64,000 nucleotides of DNA from Dyadobacter sp. (GTDB lineage Bacteria; Bacteroidota; Bacteroidia; Cytophagales; Spirosomataceae), in contig NZ_JAGIAS010000012.1 in NCBI RefSeq assembly GCF_017744695.1, forward strand, positions 62,001 through 126,000. The letters are read 5' to 3'. This document shows positions 17,774 through 26,646 of the stretch, piece after piece (positions within the stretch are counted from its first letter, which is position 1; every line of letters begins with the position of its first letter). The notes beneath the pieces are model-generated. The model searched no databases and was not told the DNA's origin. It worked only from the letters and a program-made list of their open reading frames with translations. A program made the position numbers and the translations under genes.

Positions 17774-19321
17774 ATGCAAAATACCATATATCCAAAAGGC
17801 ATCCTGGCGCTCGGTATCGGCGCGCTGCTTGCCGGCTGCTCCGACAGCCATTTCGAGGACATCAACAAAGATCCGAACCGTCCCCAGAACGTGACGACCA
17901 CCACGATTCTGCTCTCCGCCGAAAAACAGGTGATCGACAATATCCGTAACGAAAACAGCTCCCTGCGCGGCTCACAGCTTTTTGCGCAGTATTACAGCCA
18001 GAACATTTACAGCGACCAATCGCGGTACGATATTCCACGGTCTTATTCCGATACTTATTGGAGCAATGCATACAAGGCGCTGAACAACCTCAACGAGATC
18101 ATCAAACTGAATACCGACCCGGCTACCAAAAGCATTGCCACGGCCGGTACGGCGGGAAGCAATGCCAACCAGATCGCGATCGCGCGCATTCTGAAAGCTT
18201 ATACGTTCCAGAACCTGACGGATGTGTTTGGCAATATTCCTTACCAATCGTACGGCAATCAGGATCCCGAGTTTCAGGCATTACAGCAGGAACCCGAAAA
18301 CCTGAGTCCCGCCTACGCAAGCCAGCAGAAGATCTATCTCGACATTCTGAACGAGCTGAAAGCCGCCGGTGACACGCTGACCAAGTATAAAACCGCCACG
18401 ACGTTCGGTAACTACGACGTAATCTATAAGGGTAGGAACGACCTTTGGGCGAAATTCGCCAACTCCCTGCGCCTGCGTATTGCGACGCGCATCCGCAAGC
18501 AGCAGCCCGCCGAATCCAAAACGCATTTCGACGATGCTTTGGCCAAAGGGGTTTTCACTTCGAATGCGGATAATGCGGTATTCAAATACCAGCCACTCGC
18601 ACCGAACGAAGCGCCACTTTACCGCGCGACTGTCACCGCGAACCGTAAAGATTTCGCCGTTTCGCACGTGATCATCAATGTGTTGAAAGGCGATCTGGGA
18701 ACTGTGAAAGTACAAGACCCACGCCTGGGGATATATGCCACCAAGAATGCCGCCGGCAATTACGTAGGTCAGCCATACGGGCTTCCTGTGGCAGCAGCCG
18801 GGTTGCTTACCGCCACCGATGTGAGCCTTCCGGGTGCCATAGTGAATGCGGCCAATTACGGGGAGGTTTTGCAGGAATATGCCGAAGTAGCCTTCCTGAT
18901 TTCGGAATACAAAAACTGGGACCAGCAGGAGTACATCAACGGCGTGACCGCTTCCCTGCAAAAATGGGGTATTGCACAGGCCGATATCACTACTTACCTG
19001 GCTGCGCTTCCGAAAGCCGACAAAGCCAACGTACTGAATCAGAAATACCTGGCACTTTACACGCAGGGCGACGAGGCCTGGGCAGAAATCCGCCGTACCG
19101 GTTATCCTACCTTCCTGGTGAAACCCGGCGATATCGTTTGGAGCCGCACCGTGGATGGCAAAACCACCGATTATAAATTCCAGCCGCTATTCGGCGAAGG
19201 CGTCCCGGAGCGCTTGTATTACCCACCGAAAGAACAAAGCGTAAACCTGGCCAACTACCAGAATGCGGTGAAGGCGCAAGGCAACGACGACATTACGACG
19301 CCCCTGTGGTGGAACAAGTAA
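17774..19321 (+). CDS. SusD/RagB-family outer membrane lipoprotein
   Basis: 515 residues with a lipoprotein signal (GALLAGC, lipobox cysteine near residue 22), followed by the typical FEDINKDPNRP opening of the SusD-like group. TPR-like helices make up the N-terminal half, and the C-terminal region has the EYAEVAFLISEY and WAEIRRTGYPTF signatures common to this subfamily. It is the surface lid and ligand-binding partner of the SusC channel just upstream, with which it forms a two-gene operon closed by the terminator at 19337-19375. The substrate is undetermined. Confidence 0.93.
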   Translation: MQNTIYPKGILALGIGALLAGCSDSHFEDINKDPNRPQNVTTTTILLSAEKQVIDNIRNENSSLRGSQLFAQYYSQNIYSDQSRYDIPRSYSDTYWSNAYKALNNLNEIIKLNTDPATKSIATAGTAGSNANQIAIARILKAYTFQNLTDVFGNIPYQSYGNQDPEFQALQQEPENLSPAYASQQKIYLDILNELKAAGDTLTKYKTATTFGNYDVIYKGRNDLWAKFANSLRLRIATRIRKQQPAESKTHFDDALAKGVFTSNADNAVFKYQPLAPNEAPLYRATVTANRKDFAVSHVIINVLKGDLGTVKVQDPRLGIYATKNAAGNYVGQPYGLPVAAAGLLTATDVSLPGAIVNAANYGEVLQEYAEVAFLISEYKNWDQQEYINGVTASLQKWGIAQADITTYLAALPKADKANVLNQKYLALYTQGDEAWAEIRRTGYPTFLVKPGDIVWSRTVDGKTTDYKFQPLFGEGVPERLYYPPKEQSVNLANYQNAVKAQGNDDITTPLWWNK

Positions 19322-19336
19322 AAAACGGTCATGAAG

Positions 19337-19375
19337 AAAAAGGCTGCTCATTTAACGGTGAGCAGCCTTTTTTTT
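19337..19375 (+). terminator. Intrinsic terminator after SusC/SusD operon
   Basis: AGGCTGCTCA (19341-19350) pairs perfectly with TGAGCAGCCT (19359-19368) across an 8-base loop. The stem is flanked by A and followed by seven T, and lies 16 bases after the SusD stop. Confidence 0.9.
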
Positions 19376-19399
19376 GCCGGAATTTAAAATTTGTTAACC

Positions 19400-19407
19400 T
19401 ATATTTG
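19400..19407 (+). promoter_or_regulatory. Bacteroidota-type -7 box (TATATTTG)
   Basis: An exact TAnnTTTG match 50 bases before the ATG of the small membrane protein at 19458, just downstream of the previous operon's terminator. A TTG at 19374-19376 lies 23 bases upstream and could serve as the -33 element, at the long end of the usual spacing. Confidence 0.5.
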
Positions 19408-19457
19408 TGGCACAACTTTTATCTATATGTAGAATAAGTTGTATAAATCATTCTACT

Positions 19458-19580
19458 ATGAAAAACCTTACGAACGACGACATCCTGAAAACGGCTGTTT
19501 TTCTGCCGGTGCTGGTGCCTATCTACCTCGCCTATATGTGTTTCATAGCGTTGAAGGCACTGCTCGAATCTCAGGATTGA
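19458..19580 (+). CDS. Small single-pass membrane protein (40 residues)
   Basis: ATG at 19458 and TGA at 19578-19580. The peptide starts MKNLTNDDILKTAVF, has one hydrophobic helix of about 20 residues (FLPVLVPIYLAYMCFIALKA), and ends LLESQD. It has its own TAnnTTTG box and sits alone between a terminator and the convergent SusD gene, whose end is 12 bases away. I do not recognise the family. The clean helix, polar ends and private promoter argue for a real gene. Confidence 0.55.
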   Translation: MKNLTNDDILKTAVFLPVLVPIYLAYMCFIALKALLESQD

Positions 19581-19592
19581 CGTGCCCCGGTT

Positions 19593-21209
19593 TTACCAAT
19601 TGGGATTTTGCCGCATATTCTTGTTGGCATTCAACTCCGTCAGCGGGATTGGCCACACGTAATCGCGACCCGGATTGAATTTCCGCTGCTCCACCACGAC
19701 CGGTTTGCCGGTAGCAGGATCCACAGCACCGTACACCGTGCCGTTCAGAACCTTCTCCCCTATTTTCCAGCGACGGATATCGTAAAAGCGCTGTCCTTCA
19801 AATACCAGTTCAACCTGCCGTTCCCGGCGCACAAACTCCCGCATTTTCTCCTGCGTATTGTATTTTTTCACATCCACGTCGGGCATTCCGGCCCGTTTGC
19901 GGATCATATTCAGGTATTTAGCGACGTCAGGGTCCTGCCACTTGCCGGTCTCGACGAGCGCTTCCACATAATTGAGCAGGATTTCCGCATAGCGGATAAT
20001 GAAGAAATCGAGCTGGCCGTCGGCCTGGTTGCTGATATCCCTGGAATCCAGCCATTTTTTAATCCAGAACCCCGTCTGCGTCGATTGCGTCTGCCCTATC
20101 AGATCCACACTGGTGGTCGTAAAAGGGTCCATTTTTTTACCCAAAAACATTTCACCGGGAACGAGGATCGACGCTTTCAAGCGCGGGTCGCGGTTGTCGT
20201 TGAAATTGGGATTTTCAATATAAATGGCCAGGCTATCCGCACCCAGCTCCTGGATTGTCTTGCCCTGCCTGGTTTCATAGGTATTCACAATGGCGGCCGT
20301 GGGCGATGTGGTTGAATTGGCCCCGCCGAAACTTTTAGGCCCCAGCCTCAGGAATGCCTGGCGCTGCCCGGTCCGGTAGAAGAATATCCTCTCCTTGTTC
20401 ACCACGCCGGTGTAGGTAAACAACGCCGCGTAATTGCCGATGTTCGGATCGGAGCTCTGGTAGAGCTCGTAAATGTTCTGATCCATCACCTGTTTGGCTT
20501 TCGCCGCTGCATGGGCATAATCATTCACAAACATATACACCTGGCATTGCATCGCGTAGCAAATGGCCTTGTTGATCCGGTAAGCCTCGCTATCGGGGTA
20601 TTTGACCGGTAAGACAGCCGCAGCAGCTTCCAGTTCGGCTATGATAAACGACACCATCTGTTCCTGCGTCGGCCGGGAGGCGTATTGCTCCGCAGGCGTA
20701 AACGAATGGTCGACGATGGGCACGGGACCAAAGTAGGCAAACAGTTCATAATGGTACCAGGCCCGCAGCGCCCTCGCTTCGGCGGCGTAGCGTTCTTTGA
20801 GCGCCGGGTCCTGCACGTACGCTTTGGAATAATTTTCCAGAAACCGGCAGGCATTGCGGATCGTTCTGTACTTATTGGCGTATTGCTGGGCAGGTATCCC
20901 CGACGAGCTGGTGGCTGTACCTAATGTAAATACCTCGAAATCGGTATAGTTGGCGCGGAAAACGGATTCGTCGGACGCTCCCGACAAATGGACGCGTGCG
21001 TTGGAATAAAAGCCGTTGTAAACGATCACGCCCGAGGGCACACCCGCGTAGACGTCTTCCAGCGAGGCCCGCAAATCGGATTCGAGGTTCCACCATTTAT
21101 CGTCCGTGGTGGCGGTTGGATTATCCCTTTCCAGGAAATCGGAACATCCGGCCTGGACGAACAGCACTGCCAGGCTCAACAAAATCATTCTGTATCTTTT
21201 CATAGTCAT
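19593..21209 (-). CDS. SusD/RagB-family nutrient-binding outer membrane lipoprotein
   Basis: 538 residues with a lipoprotein signal peptide (VLFVQAGC); an ATG two codons later (21203) is an alternative start. The body shows canonical SusD features: helical TPR-like N-terminal half with ARALRAWYHYELFAYFG, the EILLNYVEALVE helix, and the C-terminal RRERQVELVFEGQRFYDIRRW signature ending in WPIPLTELNAN. It follows the SusC gene by 11 bases and is the last gene of the sigma-FecR-SusC-SusD operon. It binds substrate at the cell surface. No degradative enzyme is linked, so the ligand is unknown. Confidence 0.95.
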   Translation of the reverse strand: MTMKRYRMILLSLAVLFVQAGCSDFLERDNPTATTDDKWWNLESDLRASLEDVYAGVPSGVIVYNGFYSNARVHLSGASDESVFRANYTDFEVFTLGTATSSSGIPAQQYANKYRTIRNACRFLENYSKAYVQDPALKERYAAEARALRAWYHYELFAYFGPVPIVDHSFTPAEQYASRPTQEQMVSFIIAELEAAAAVLPVKYPDSEAYRINKAICYAMQCQVYMFVNDYAHAAAKAKQVMDQNIYELYQSSDPNIGNYAALFTYTGVVNKERIFFYRTGQRQAFLRLGPKSFGGANSTTSPTAAIVNTYETRQGKTIQELGADSLAIYIENPNFNDNRDPRLKASILVPGEMFLGKKMDPFTTTSVDLIGQTQSTQTGFWIKKWLDSRDISNQADGQLDFFIIRYAEILLNYVEALVETGKWQDPDVAKYLNMIRKRAGMPDVDVKKYNTQEKMREFVRRERQVELVFEGQRFYDIRRWKIGEKVLNGTVYGAVDPATGKPVVVEQRKFNPGRDYVWPIPLTELNANKNMRQNPNW

Positions 21210-21220
21210 GTCGATGTTGG

Positions 21221-24200
21221 TTAAAAGCGCACGTTCAGGCCGATGGTGTTGGTTTTGAACAGCGGATAAGTGCCCTGGTCCCCCTTCGTTTCCGGGTCGA
21301 TGATTTTCAGTTTGGTCAAAGTCAGCGGGTTTTGCGCATTCACATACACGCGCACGCCGCGAATGTGCAAGCGGCTGGTTAGCGAGGTTGGCAGGTTGTA
21401 ACCCAGCTGCACATATTTCACGCGGGCAAATGCACCGTTCGCCTTCCAGAAATCGGACTGCAGGCCGTTGTTACCGGGGGCGGTCAGCAGCCTGGGAAAG
21501 CGGGCGTTGGTATTTTCGGGCGTCCAGTAATCGCGATGCCAATTCAGAGGCGTGCCGCCTTCGCCGGAAACATTCAAAGGTAATGCGATCCGGCTGGAAT
21601 AGAATACCGGCACTTTGCCCGTACCGGTCACCAGCACCTCGAAATCAATATTTCTGACTTTCAGGGAAAAATTACCGAAATAGGTCGACACCGGGTCTAC
21701 CGAGCCCAGCGCCACGCGGTCGTCGTTGCTGATCACCCCGTCGCCGTTCATATCGGCATAGCGAACGTCGCCCACACCCTGCCCGGAGATGATGGGGACA
21801 TTTGCATCCATATCCGCCTGTTGGATCAGCCCCAGGCTTCTGTACCCGTAGTATTCCGAAATCGCCCGGCCTTTTTGCCTGATCTTGTTGTCGTCGATGA
21901 TAGGCGTTTCCTGCGACAGTTTCAGCCATTCCGAGGTATTCCGCGAATAGCCAAGATTCAGGCTGAAATTGATGTGGTCCGTCAGGGACCTGTTATAGCC
22001 CGCTTTCAACTCCCAGCCGCGATTGACGACACTGCCTATATTGATCGGTCCCGGGAGCAATGCCGAGGTAAGCGTCGGTTGCGGGTTCAGGATCAGGTCC
22101 GTGGTTTTCTTGTTGTACCAGTCAAAAGTAAAGTCGAGCCTGCGGCCAAACAGGCTGAGATCGGCACCGATGTCGAGGATCCCCACTTTTTCCCAGGTAA
22201 TATCCGGGTTGCCGATGGAGTTTTCCGTACCATTTGACGTGTTCACCGTGGACTGGTAGCGGTAAGGCGTGATATTGTTGTTACCGAGCATCCCGTAAGA
22301 GCCGCGCAGTTTCAGTTGGCTCACCACACGAAGCTCTTTCATAAAGCCCTCGTTGCTCACGTTCCAGCCTGCCGCCAGCGAAGGAAAATTCCCCCATTTC
22401 CTTTTCGGAGCAAACAGCGAAGAGCCATCCCGGCGCATCCCGGCTTCGAGCAGGTATTTATCCTTGAAACTATAATAAGCTTTCCCAAATGCAGATAGCA
22501 GTCCGATTTCCTGCCAGGCGTCCGCATTGTTCATCTCCCGTGAAAAACCGGCAATGATATTCACCCGGTGATCCCCGAAGTTCTTGTTGTAATCGAGGTT
22601 ACCGCCTGCATAATAATAGCTCGAACGGTTGGTGGGCCCGGCCGATTTGATCGTCCCATAATCCCAGCCCGCCTTTTCACCGGTGAAGTAGTCGAAGAAT
22701 ACGAATGACTCCCGGTTGACTTTGTCGGCGCCGGAAGAAACGCGGTAGCTGAACTGCCCCTTTACCGTCAGATCCCTCGAAACATCCCATTTCGGACGAA
22801 GGTTAATGAGGACCTCGTCGCGGATCCGCTGCATGGTACCACCCTTTTCGATCTGCGCGAGCGGGTTCCAGCTTTCACCATAGGTTCCATAGTAGCTGTA
22901 ACCAGGCCGGTCGGGCTTTTCGGGGTATTTAGACATGATATTCGGCGGTGCGGTGTAAATCCAGTTCAGCAGCCGCCCACTTTCGCCTCCGTAGGCGTAG
23001 GGCTGCAACTGGTCGTCGCGCGAGGCGAACAGGTCCATAAATACCACCACATTCTTGCGCAGGTCGATACTCGTGTTCGCCCGGACGTTTGCCCGGTTGA
23101 AAGTGGAGTTTTGAAGCATCCCGTCCTGTTTCATGTAATTGGCAGCCAGCGAAAACCGCGCCGAATTGTTCCCGCCCGACACCTGCAAACCATGCTGCTG
23201 GATCATCGAATTGGACTTCATCAGCAACCGGCCCCAGTTGGTATCGGGGTTGCGCAGCGGCTCCACGCCATTCCGGGTGTTGCTGATCACCTCCTGCGAA
23301 TAAGTCGGATCGCCGCCGGTATTCTTGCGGGCCTCGTTCACCATTTCCATGTAGGTGGCCGCGTCCACGAAATCGGGTTTGTACATAGGTGTCTGGTTCC
23401 CGTAAAACACATTGTATTGCACGTCCACTTTCCCGGCCACGCCCCGTTTGGTGGTGATCAGGATCACGCCGTTGCCGGCCCGCGCCCCATACACCGATGC
23501 CGCAGCAGCATCTTTGAGGATCGAAATGCTCTCGATCGTATTGGGGTCCAGTTTGTTCATGTCAAACGGCACACCATCCACCAGTACCAGCGGCGAAGAA
23601 CCTAGCAACGAACCCACGCCGCGGATCTTGATCGACGCCGCATCGCCACCGGGTAACCCGGAGCTTTGATTGACATTAATACCCGTAGTACCGCCCTGCA
23701 ACGCCTGCGAAAGCTGGGTAATGGGCTTGTTGTTGACGTTACTCATCGAAACCGTGCTGACCGAACTGGCCAGGTATTTCACCTTTTGCTCCGAAAAGCC
23801 GGTTACCACCACTTCGTTCAATGCCGTAGTGGTTTCGGGCAATGAAATGGTCAGGTTGCGCTCGTTGCCATTCACGACGTACTCCTTGCCGGTAAAACCG
23901 ACGAAACTGAATACCAGCACATCGCCTATTTGGGTATAAATCTCAAAAAAACCGTCGCTGTCGGTGGTAGCGCCCTTTTGGGTACCCTTAATGATCGCCG
24001 TAACGCCGGTCAATGGGCCCGGTGGTTCCTTCTGGTCGAGAATGCGGCCGCGCACAAGGATCGTATCGGCCCGGACGGCCTTTGATTTACCTTTTTCCGG
24101 CGTCACATCCCGGCGGATCACAATGCTGTTGCCCATGAGCGCGTAGGAAAGGTGGTACGCCCCCAGCAGCTTCGGCAACACATCGCGCAGCTTCGCATTT

Positions 24201-24469
24201 CTGGCCCGGAGATTCGTTCTGGGCAGATCGGCGACTTTGCCCGTAAAAACAATATTCACATTCACCTGGGCGGCTATCTCGTCCAGGGCTTCGTTGAGCG
24301 TAACATTTTTGAGGTGGATTGTCACGGGCTTTTCCAGCGCCTGCGCATTCGAATCATGGGCAGCAGACAGGGAAGCAGCGCAACAAACAAGGAAGATGAC
24401 AATAGCGCTGTATCTCATCGCAATAAGAATATAGTGAATCACTTCACCCCTTGGGAGAGATTTTTTCAT
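21221..24469 (-). CDS. SusC/RagA TonB-dependent transporter with N-terminal STN signalling domain
   Basis: About 1082 residues from the ATG at 24469. That start gives the common N-terminus of this subgroup, MKKSLPRGEVIHYILIAMRY, running into a signal helix ending NA|Q; a longer start at 24547 adds an unlikely arginine-rich lead. A secretin/TonB short N-terminal (STN) domain (~45-120, VTIHLKNVTLNEALDEIA) precedes a regulatory-like domain, the plug (VRGVGSLLGSSPL type) and the beta-barrel. STN domains contact periplasmic FecR proteins, matching the FecR and sigma genes directly upstream. It imports an unknown substrate and reports its presence. The ~190-base gap from FecR may contain a separate or attenuated start. 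Confidence 0.94.
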   Translation of the reverse strand: MKKSLPRGEVIHYILIAMRYSAIVIFLVCCAASLSAAHDSNAQALEKPVTIHLKNVTLNEALDEIAAQVNVNIVFTGKVADLPRTNLRARNAKLRDVLPKLLGAYHLSYALMGNSIVIRRDVTPEKGKSKAVRADTILVRGRILDQKEPPGPLTGVTAIIKGTQKGATTDSDGFFEIYTQIGDVLVFSFVGFTGKEYVVNGNERNLTISLPETTTALNEVVVTGFSEQKVKYLASSVSTVSMSNVNNKPITQLSQALQGGTTGINVNQSSGLPGGDAASIKIRGVGSLLGSSPLVLVDGVPFDMNKLDPNTIESISILKDAAAASVYGARAGNGVILITTKRGVAGKVDVQYNVFYGNQTPMYKPDFVDAATYMEMVNEARKNTGGDPTYSQEVISNTRNGVEPLRNPDTNWGRLLMKSNSMIQQHGLQVSGGNNSARFSLAANYMKQDGMLQNSTFNRANVRANTSIDLRKNVVVFMDLFASRDDQLQPYAYGGESGRLLNWIYTAPPNIMSKYPEKPDRPGYSYYGTYGESWNPLAQIEKGGTMQRIRDEVLINLRPKWDVSRDLTVKGQFSYRVSSGADKVNRESFVFFDYFTGEKAGWDYGTIKSAGPTNRSSYYYAGGNLDYNKNFGDHRVNIIAGFSREMNNADAWQEIGLLSAFGKAYYSFKDKYLLEAGMRRDGSSLFAPKRKWGNFPSLAAGWNVSNEGFMKELRVVSQLKLRGSYGMLGNNNITPYRYQSTVNTSNGTENSIGNPDITWEKVGILDIGADLSLFGRRLDFTFDWYNKKTTDLILNPQPTLTSALLPGPINIGSVVNRGWELKAGYNRSLTDHINFSLNLGYSRNTSEWLKLSQETPIIDDNKIRQKGRAISEYYGYRSLGLIQQADMDANVPIISGQGVGDVRYADMNGDGVISNDDRVALGSVDPVSTYFGNFSLKVRNIDFEVLVTGTGKVPVFYSSRIALPLNVSGEGGTPLNWHRDYWTPENTNARFPRLLTAPGNNGLQSDFWKANGAFARVKYVQLGYNLPTSLTSRLHIRGVRVYVNAQNPLTLTKLKIIDPETKGDQGTYPLFKTNTIGLNVRF

Positions 24470-24660
24470 AATTTTGACAGGTTTAAAATGTAAATCAGCT
24501 GGTTGTGCGCGATGCCCTAGACTTCGACCCCTGTGGCACCGGCGCAATTTTGAACTTGCATTTTGGCTCTTTCCCCGGGTTCATGTCCGGGGATTTCTTT
24601 TAGGTAATGTGCTCCATAGTTCCGGTTTTAGGTGATTACTTTCATGGTAGTGGTGTGTAT

Positions 24661-25677
24661 CTAAAAACATCCGCCGGTAGTGAGGCGATAGCCCGTTTCC
24701 CCTTCCTTTTCGACCCTGCCATTCAATGAAACCGCGAGCATTTCGAGAATGCGGCCGACGGGCTCGGTGTCGTCGAAATCCGCGTGCAGCACGGGACAAT
24801 CCCGCGACCGGTTGTCCAGGCTGACCGAAACGGCGTACCGGCGTTCCAGTGTCCGTATCACCTCGCGCAGCGGTCTGTTGCGGAATTGCAGCTTGCCTTC
24901 CCTCCACGCGGCAAGCGCCCTGGCACCCGGGTAAGGCTGTGCAACGAGCTGGCCGTCCGATTTGCCGTAAACCGCCTGCTGGTCGGGCTGCAAGTCCATC
25001 GAGGCTTTGGGTGAACTGACTTTTACCCGGCCGGTGACCACCGAAACCGCGATGGAGGAATCTTCGGGGTATGCTTTGATATTGAAGCTCGTACCCAGCA
25101 CACGCGTGCGTAATGCGCCCGTACGGATCACAAACGGGTGCGCGGGGTCGCGCGCGACGTCAAAAAACGCCTCGCCCCTCAGGCTCACATTCCGCTCGCT
25201 TCCGTTAAAAACGGCGGGATAATCGACCGAGCTGCCGGCATTGAGCCAAAGGTGCGAGCTGTCGGGCAAGACTACCTCCTTCCGTTCCCCGGGCGCTGCG
25301 CCCACATGAAGCGTGGCAACAGGCCGTTGCTCTTTTTCGTGGTGCCTGAATAAGTACAGTGCCGCTCCCGCCGAAAATAAAACCAGCAGCCAAATAGCCG
25401 CATTCCGGAGGTATGGTGCAATAAGCGGCCTGACGGGCGCACCGTACCCGGGCACGCTAATCCGGCCGGCGAGCGAGGCATACACTTCCTCGACGGCCTG
25501 CTTATGCTTCGCTGCGTCGGCATTTTCAGCATCCAGTTGTTGCGCGATGAGCTGGCGCAGTTGCGTTTCATCGTTGCCGGCCCGGAAGTGACCGAGTAGC
25601 AAGGCTACTTCGCCGGGCGTGCATTTGTTTTCCAAATAGCGCTTGAACAGCGCTTCTACGGGGTCAGGGTTTTCCAA
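24661..25677 (-). CDS. FecR-family anti-sigma factor
   Basis: 338 residues. The cytoplasmic N-terminal part (~1-90) would bind the sigma factor; a single membrane helix (~93-110, AAIWLLVLFSAGAALYLF) follows; then a periplasmic FecR domain (VVLPDSSHLWLNAGSSVDYP, GEAFFDVARDPAHPF) and a C-terminal DUF4974-type domain (REVIRTLERRYAVSV). It holds the upstream ECF sigma factor inactive until the STN domain of the SusC transporter signals substrate. The sigma gene ends 109 bases upstream. Confidence 0.95.
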   Translation of the reverse strand: MENPDPVEALFKRYLENKCTPGEVALLLGHFRAGNDETQLRQLIAQQLDAENADAAKHKQAVEEVYASLAGRISVPGYGAPVRPLIAPYLRNAAIWLLVLFSAGAALYLFRHHEKEQRPVATLHVGAAPGERKEVVLPDSSHLWLNAGSSVDYPAVFNGSERNVSLRGEAFFDVARDPAHPFVIRTGALRTRVLGTSFNIKAYPEDSSIAVSVVTGRVKVSSPKASMDLQPDQQAVYGKSDGQLVAQPYPGARALAAWREGKLQFRNRPLREVIRTLERRYAVSVSLDNRSRDCPVLHADFDDTEPVGRILEMLAVSLNGRVEKEGETGYRLTTGGCF

Positions 25678-25786
25678 AGTATTCGCGTTTGTTTCCGCTA
25701 ATACGTTTGGCGGGAAATTGTCCTCTGCTCGGCTTCGAAAAAAATTTCAGTTTTTTCTTTGATGTATACCAAAATTGAGCCTAAAA

Positions 25787-26398
25787 CTACAAATCAGCAC
25801 CGATGAACGTGATAATGAGCGAGAGCGCCACGTCGGTCCTGCTGGTGAGATAGGTTTTGATGAAACGGTTGGCTTTTACAATGTGATCGCTGATGGTGGA
25901 ATGCGAAATACCCAATTGAGCTGAAATTTCCTCGTAGGTTTTGCCTTCAATCTTGCCCAGCACATATACCCGCCTTCGCATTTCGGGCAACTGACCGATC
26001 GCCACGTTGATTAGTTCGAGGCTTTCGTTGTAAATGACGGATTCTTCCGAGTGGCTGTATTCTTCTTCAAGCAGGTACAGCAGACTATCCGACAGTTTTT
26101 TATCACGGGAAACCTTTCTGAAATGGTCGTAAACCAGGTTCCCGGCGATTTTGTAGAGAAATGACTTAAAAGATTTTTCCGGGTCGATCTGCCCGCGCAT
26201 CTCCCATATTTTCAGGAAGAGCTCCTGCAAGATTTCCTTCGCCGTATCTTCGGACTTGACAAGGCGCAAAATATTGGCATACAACTTTAGACTATACCTT
26301 TCGTAAAGTGCCGTGAATGCCGGCGCATCGCCTTCCGCCAGCCTGCCCAGCAGTATTTTTTCATCCGTTGCCTGCATCTGCATCGATTGTCGCAGCAT
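25787..26398 (-). CDS. ECF RNA polymerase sigma factor (FecI-like)
   Basis: 203 residues. Region 2 contains AFTALYERYSLKLYANILRLV and KEILQELFLKIWE; region 4 has VYVLGKIEGKTYEEISAQLGIS with the helix-turn-helix. Linked to a FecR protein and an STN-type SusC, it should activate this uptake operon when substrate is sensed. The ATG at 26398 fits the promoter at 26432-26459; the longer frame from a TTG at 26434 would begin inside that promoter. The C-terminus has a short hydrophobic tail (ALSLIITFIGADL), a frequent feature of this subgroup. Confidence 0.93.
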   Translation of the reverse strand: MLRQSMQMQATDEKILLGRLAEGDAPAFTALYERYSLKLYANILRLVKSEDTAKEILQELFLKIWEMRGQIDPEKSFKSFLYKIAGNLVYDHFRKVSRDKKLSDSLLYLLEEEYSHSEESVIYNESLELINVAIGQLPEMRRRVYVLGKIEGKTYEEISAQLGISHSTISDHIVKANRFIKTYLTSRTDVALSLIITFIGADL

Positions 26399-26431
26399 AA
26401 TTAGTCCCCGTTCCCGGGTAGCGATGTATAC

Positions 26432-26459
26432 CAAATATGATCTTTTGTAGATAAAACAA
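26432..26459 (-). promoter_or_regulatory. Promoter of the ECF sigma operon
   Basis: Read on the minus strand: TTG (26459-26457), 17 bases, then CATATTTG (26439-26432). The -7 box matches TAnnTTTG except at its first base. It lies about 34 bases before the ATG at 26398. Confidence 0.5.
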
Positions 26460-26646
26460 GTAAAAATCCGGAAAACTACTATCCTGCCCTGTCGGATACG
26501 GCGGGAGAAATGTCTAGTCCGCCCGCAGATTTGTCCGGTTGGGCCAGGTTTCCATTCCTGCGGGGCGGGGATGCCGCTAATTTTGAATCATCCAAACGGG
26601 AAATCACCAGGCGGACATTCAACCATCAATCTTAAATATCGCAGAA

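Noticed and set aside
24573..24592. CCCCGG/CCGGGG hairpin between FecR and SusC
   Set aside because: The stem is only six pairs and no T tract follows on the minus strand, so I do not call a terminator; it could still slow transcription.
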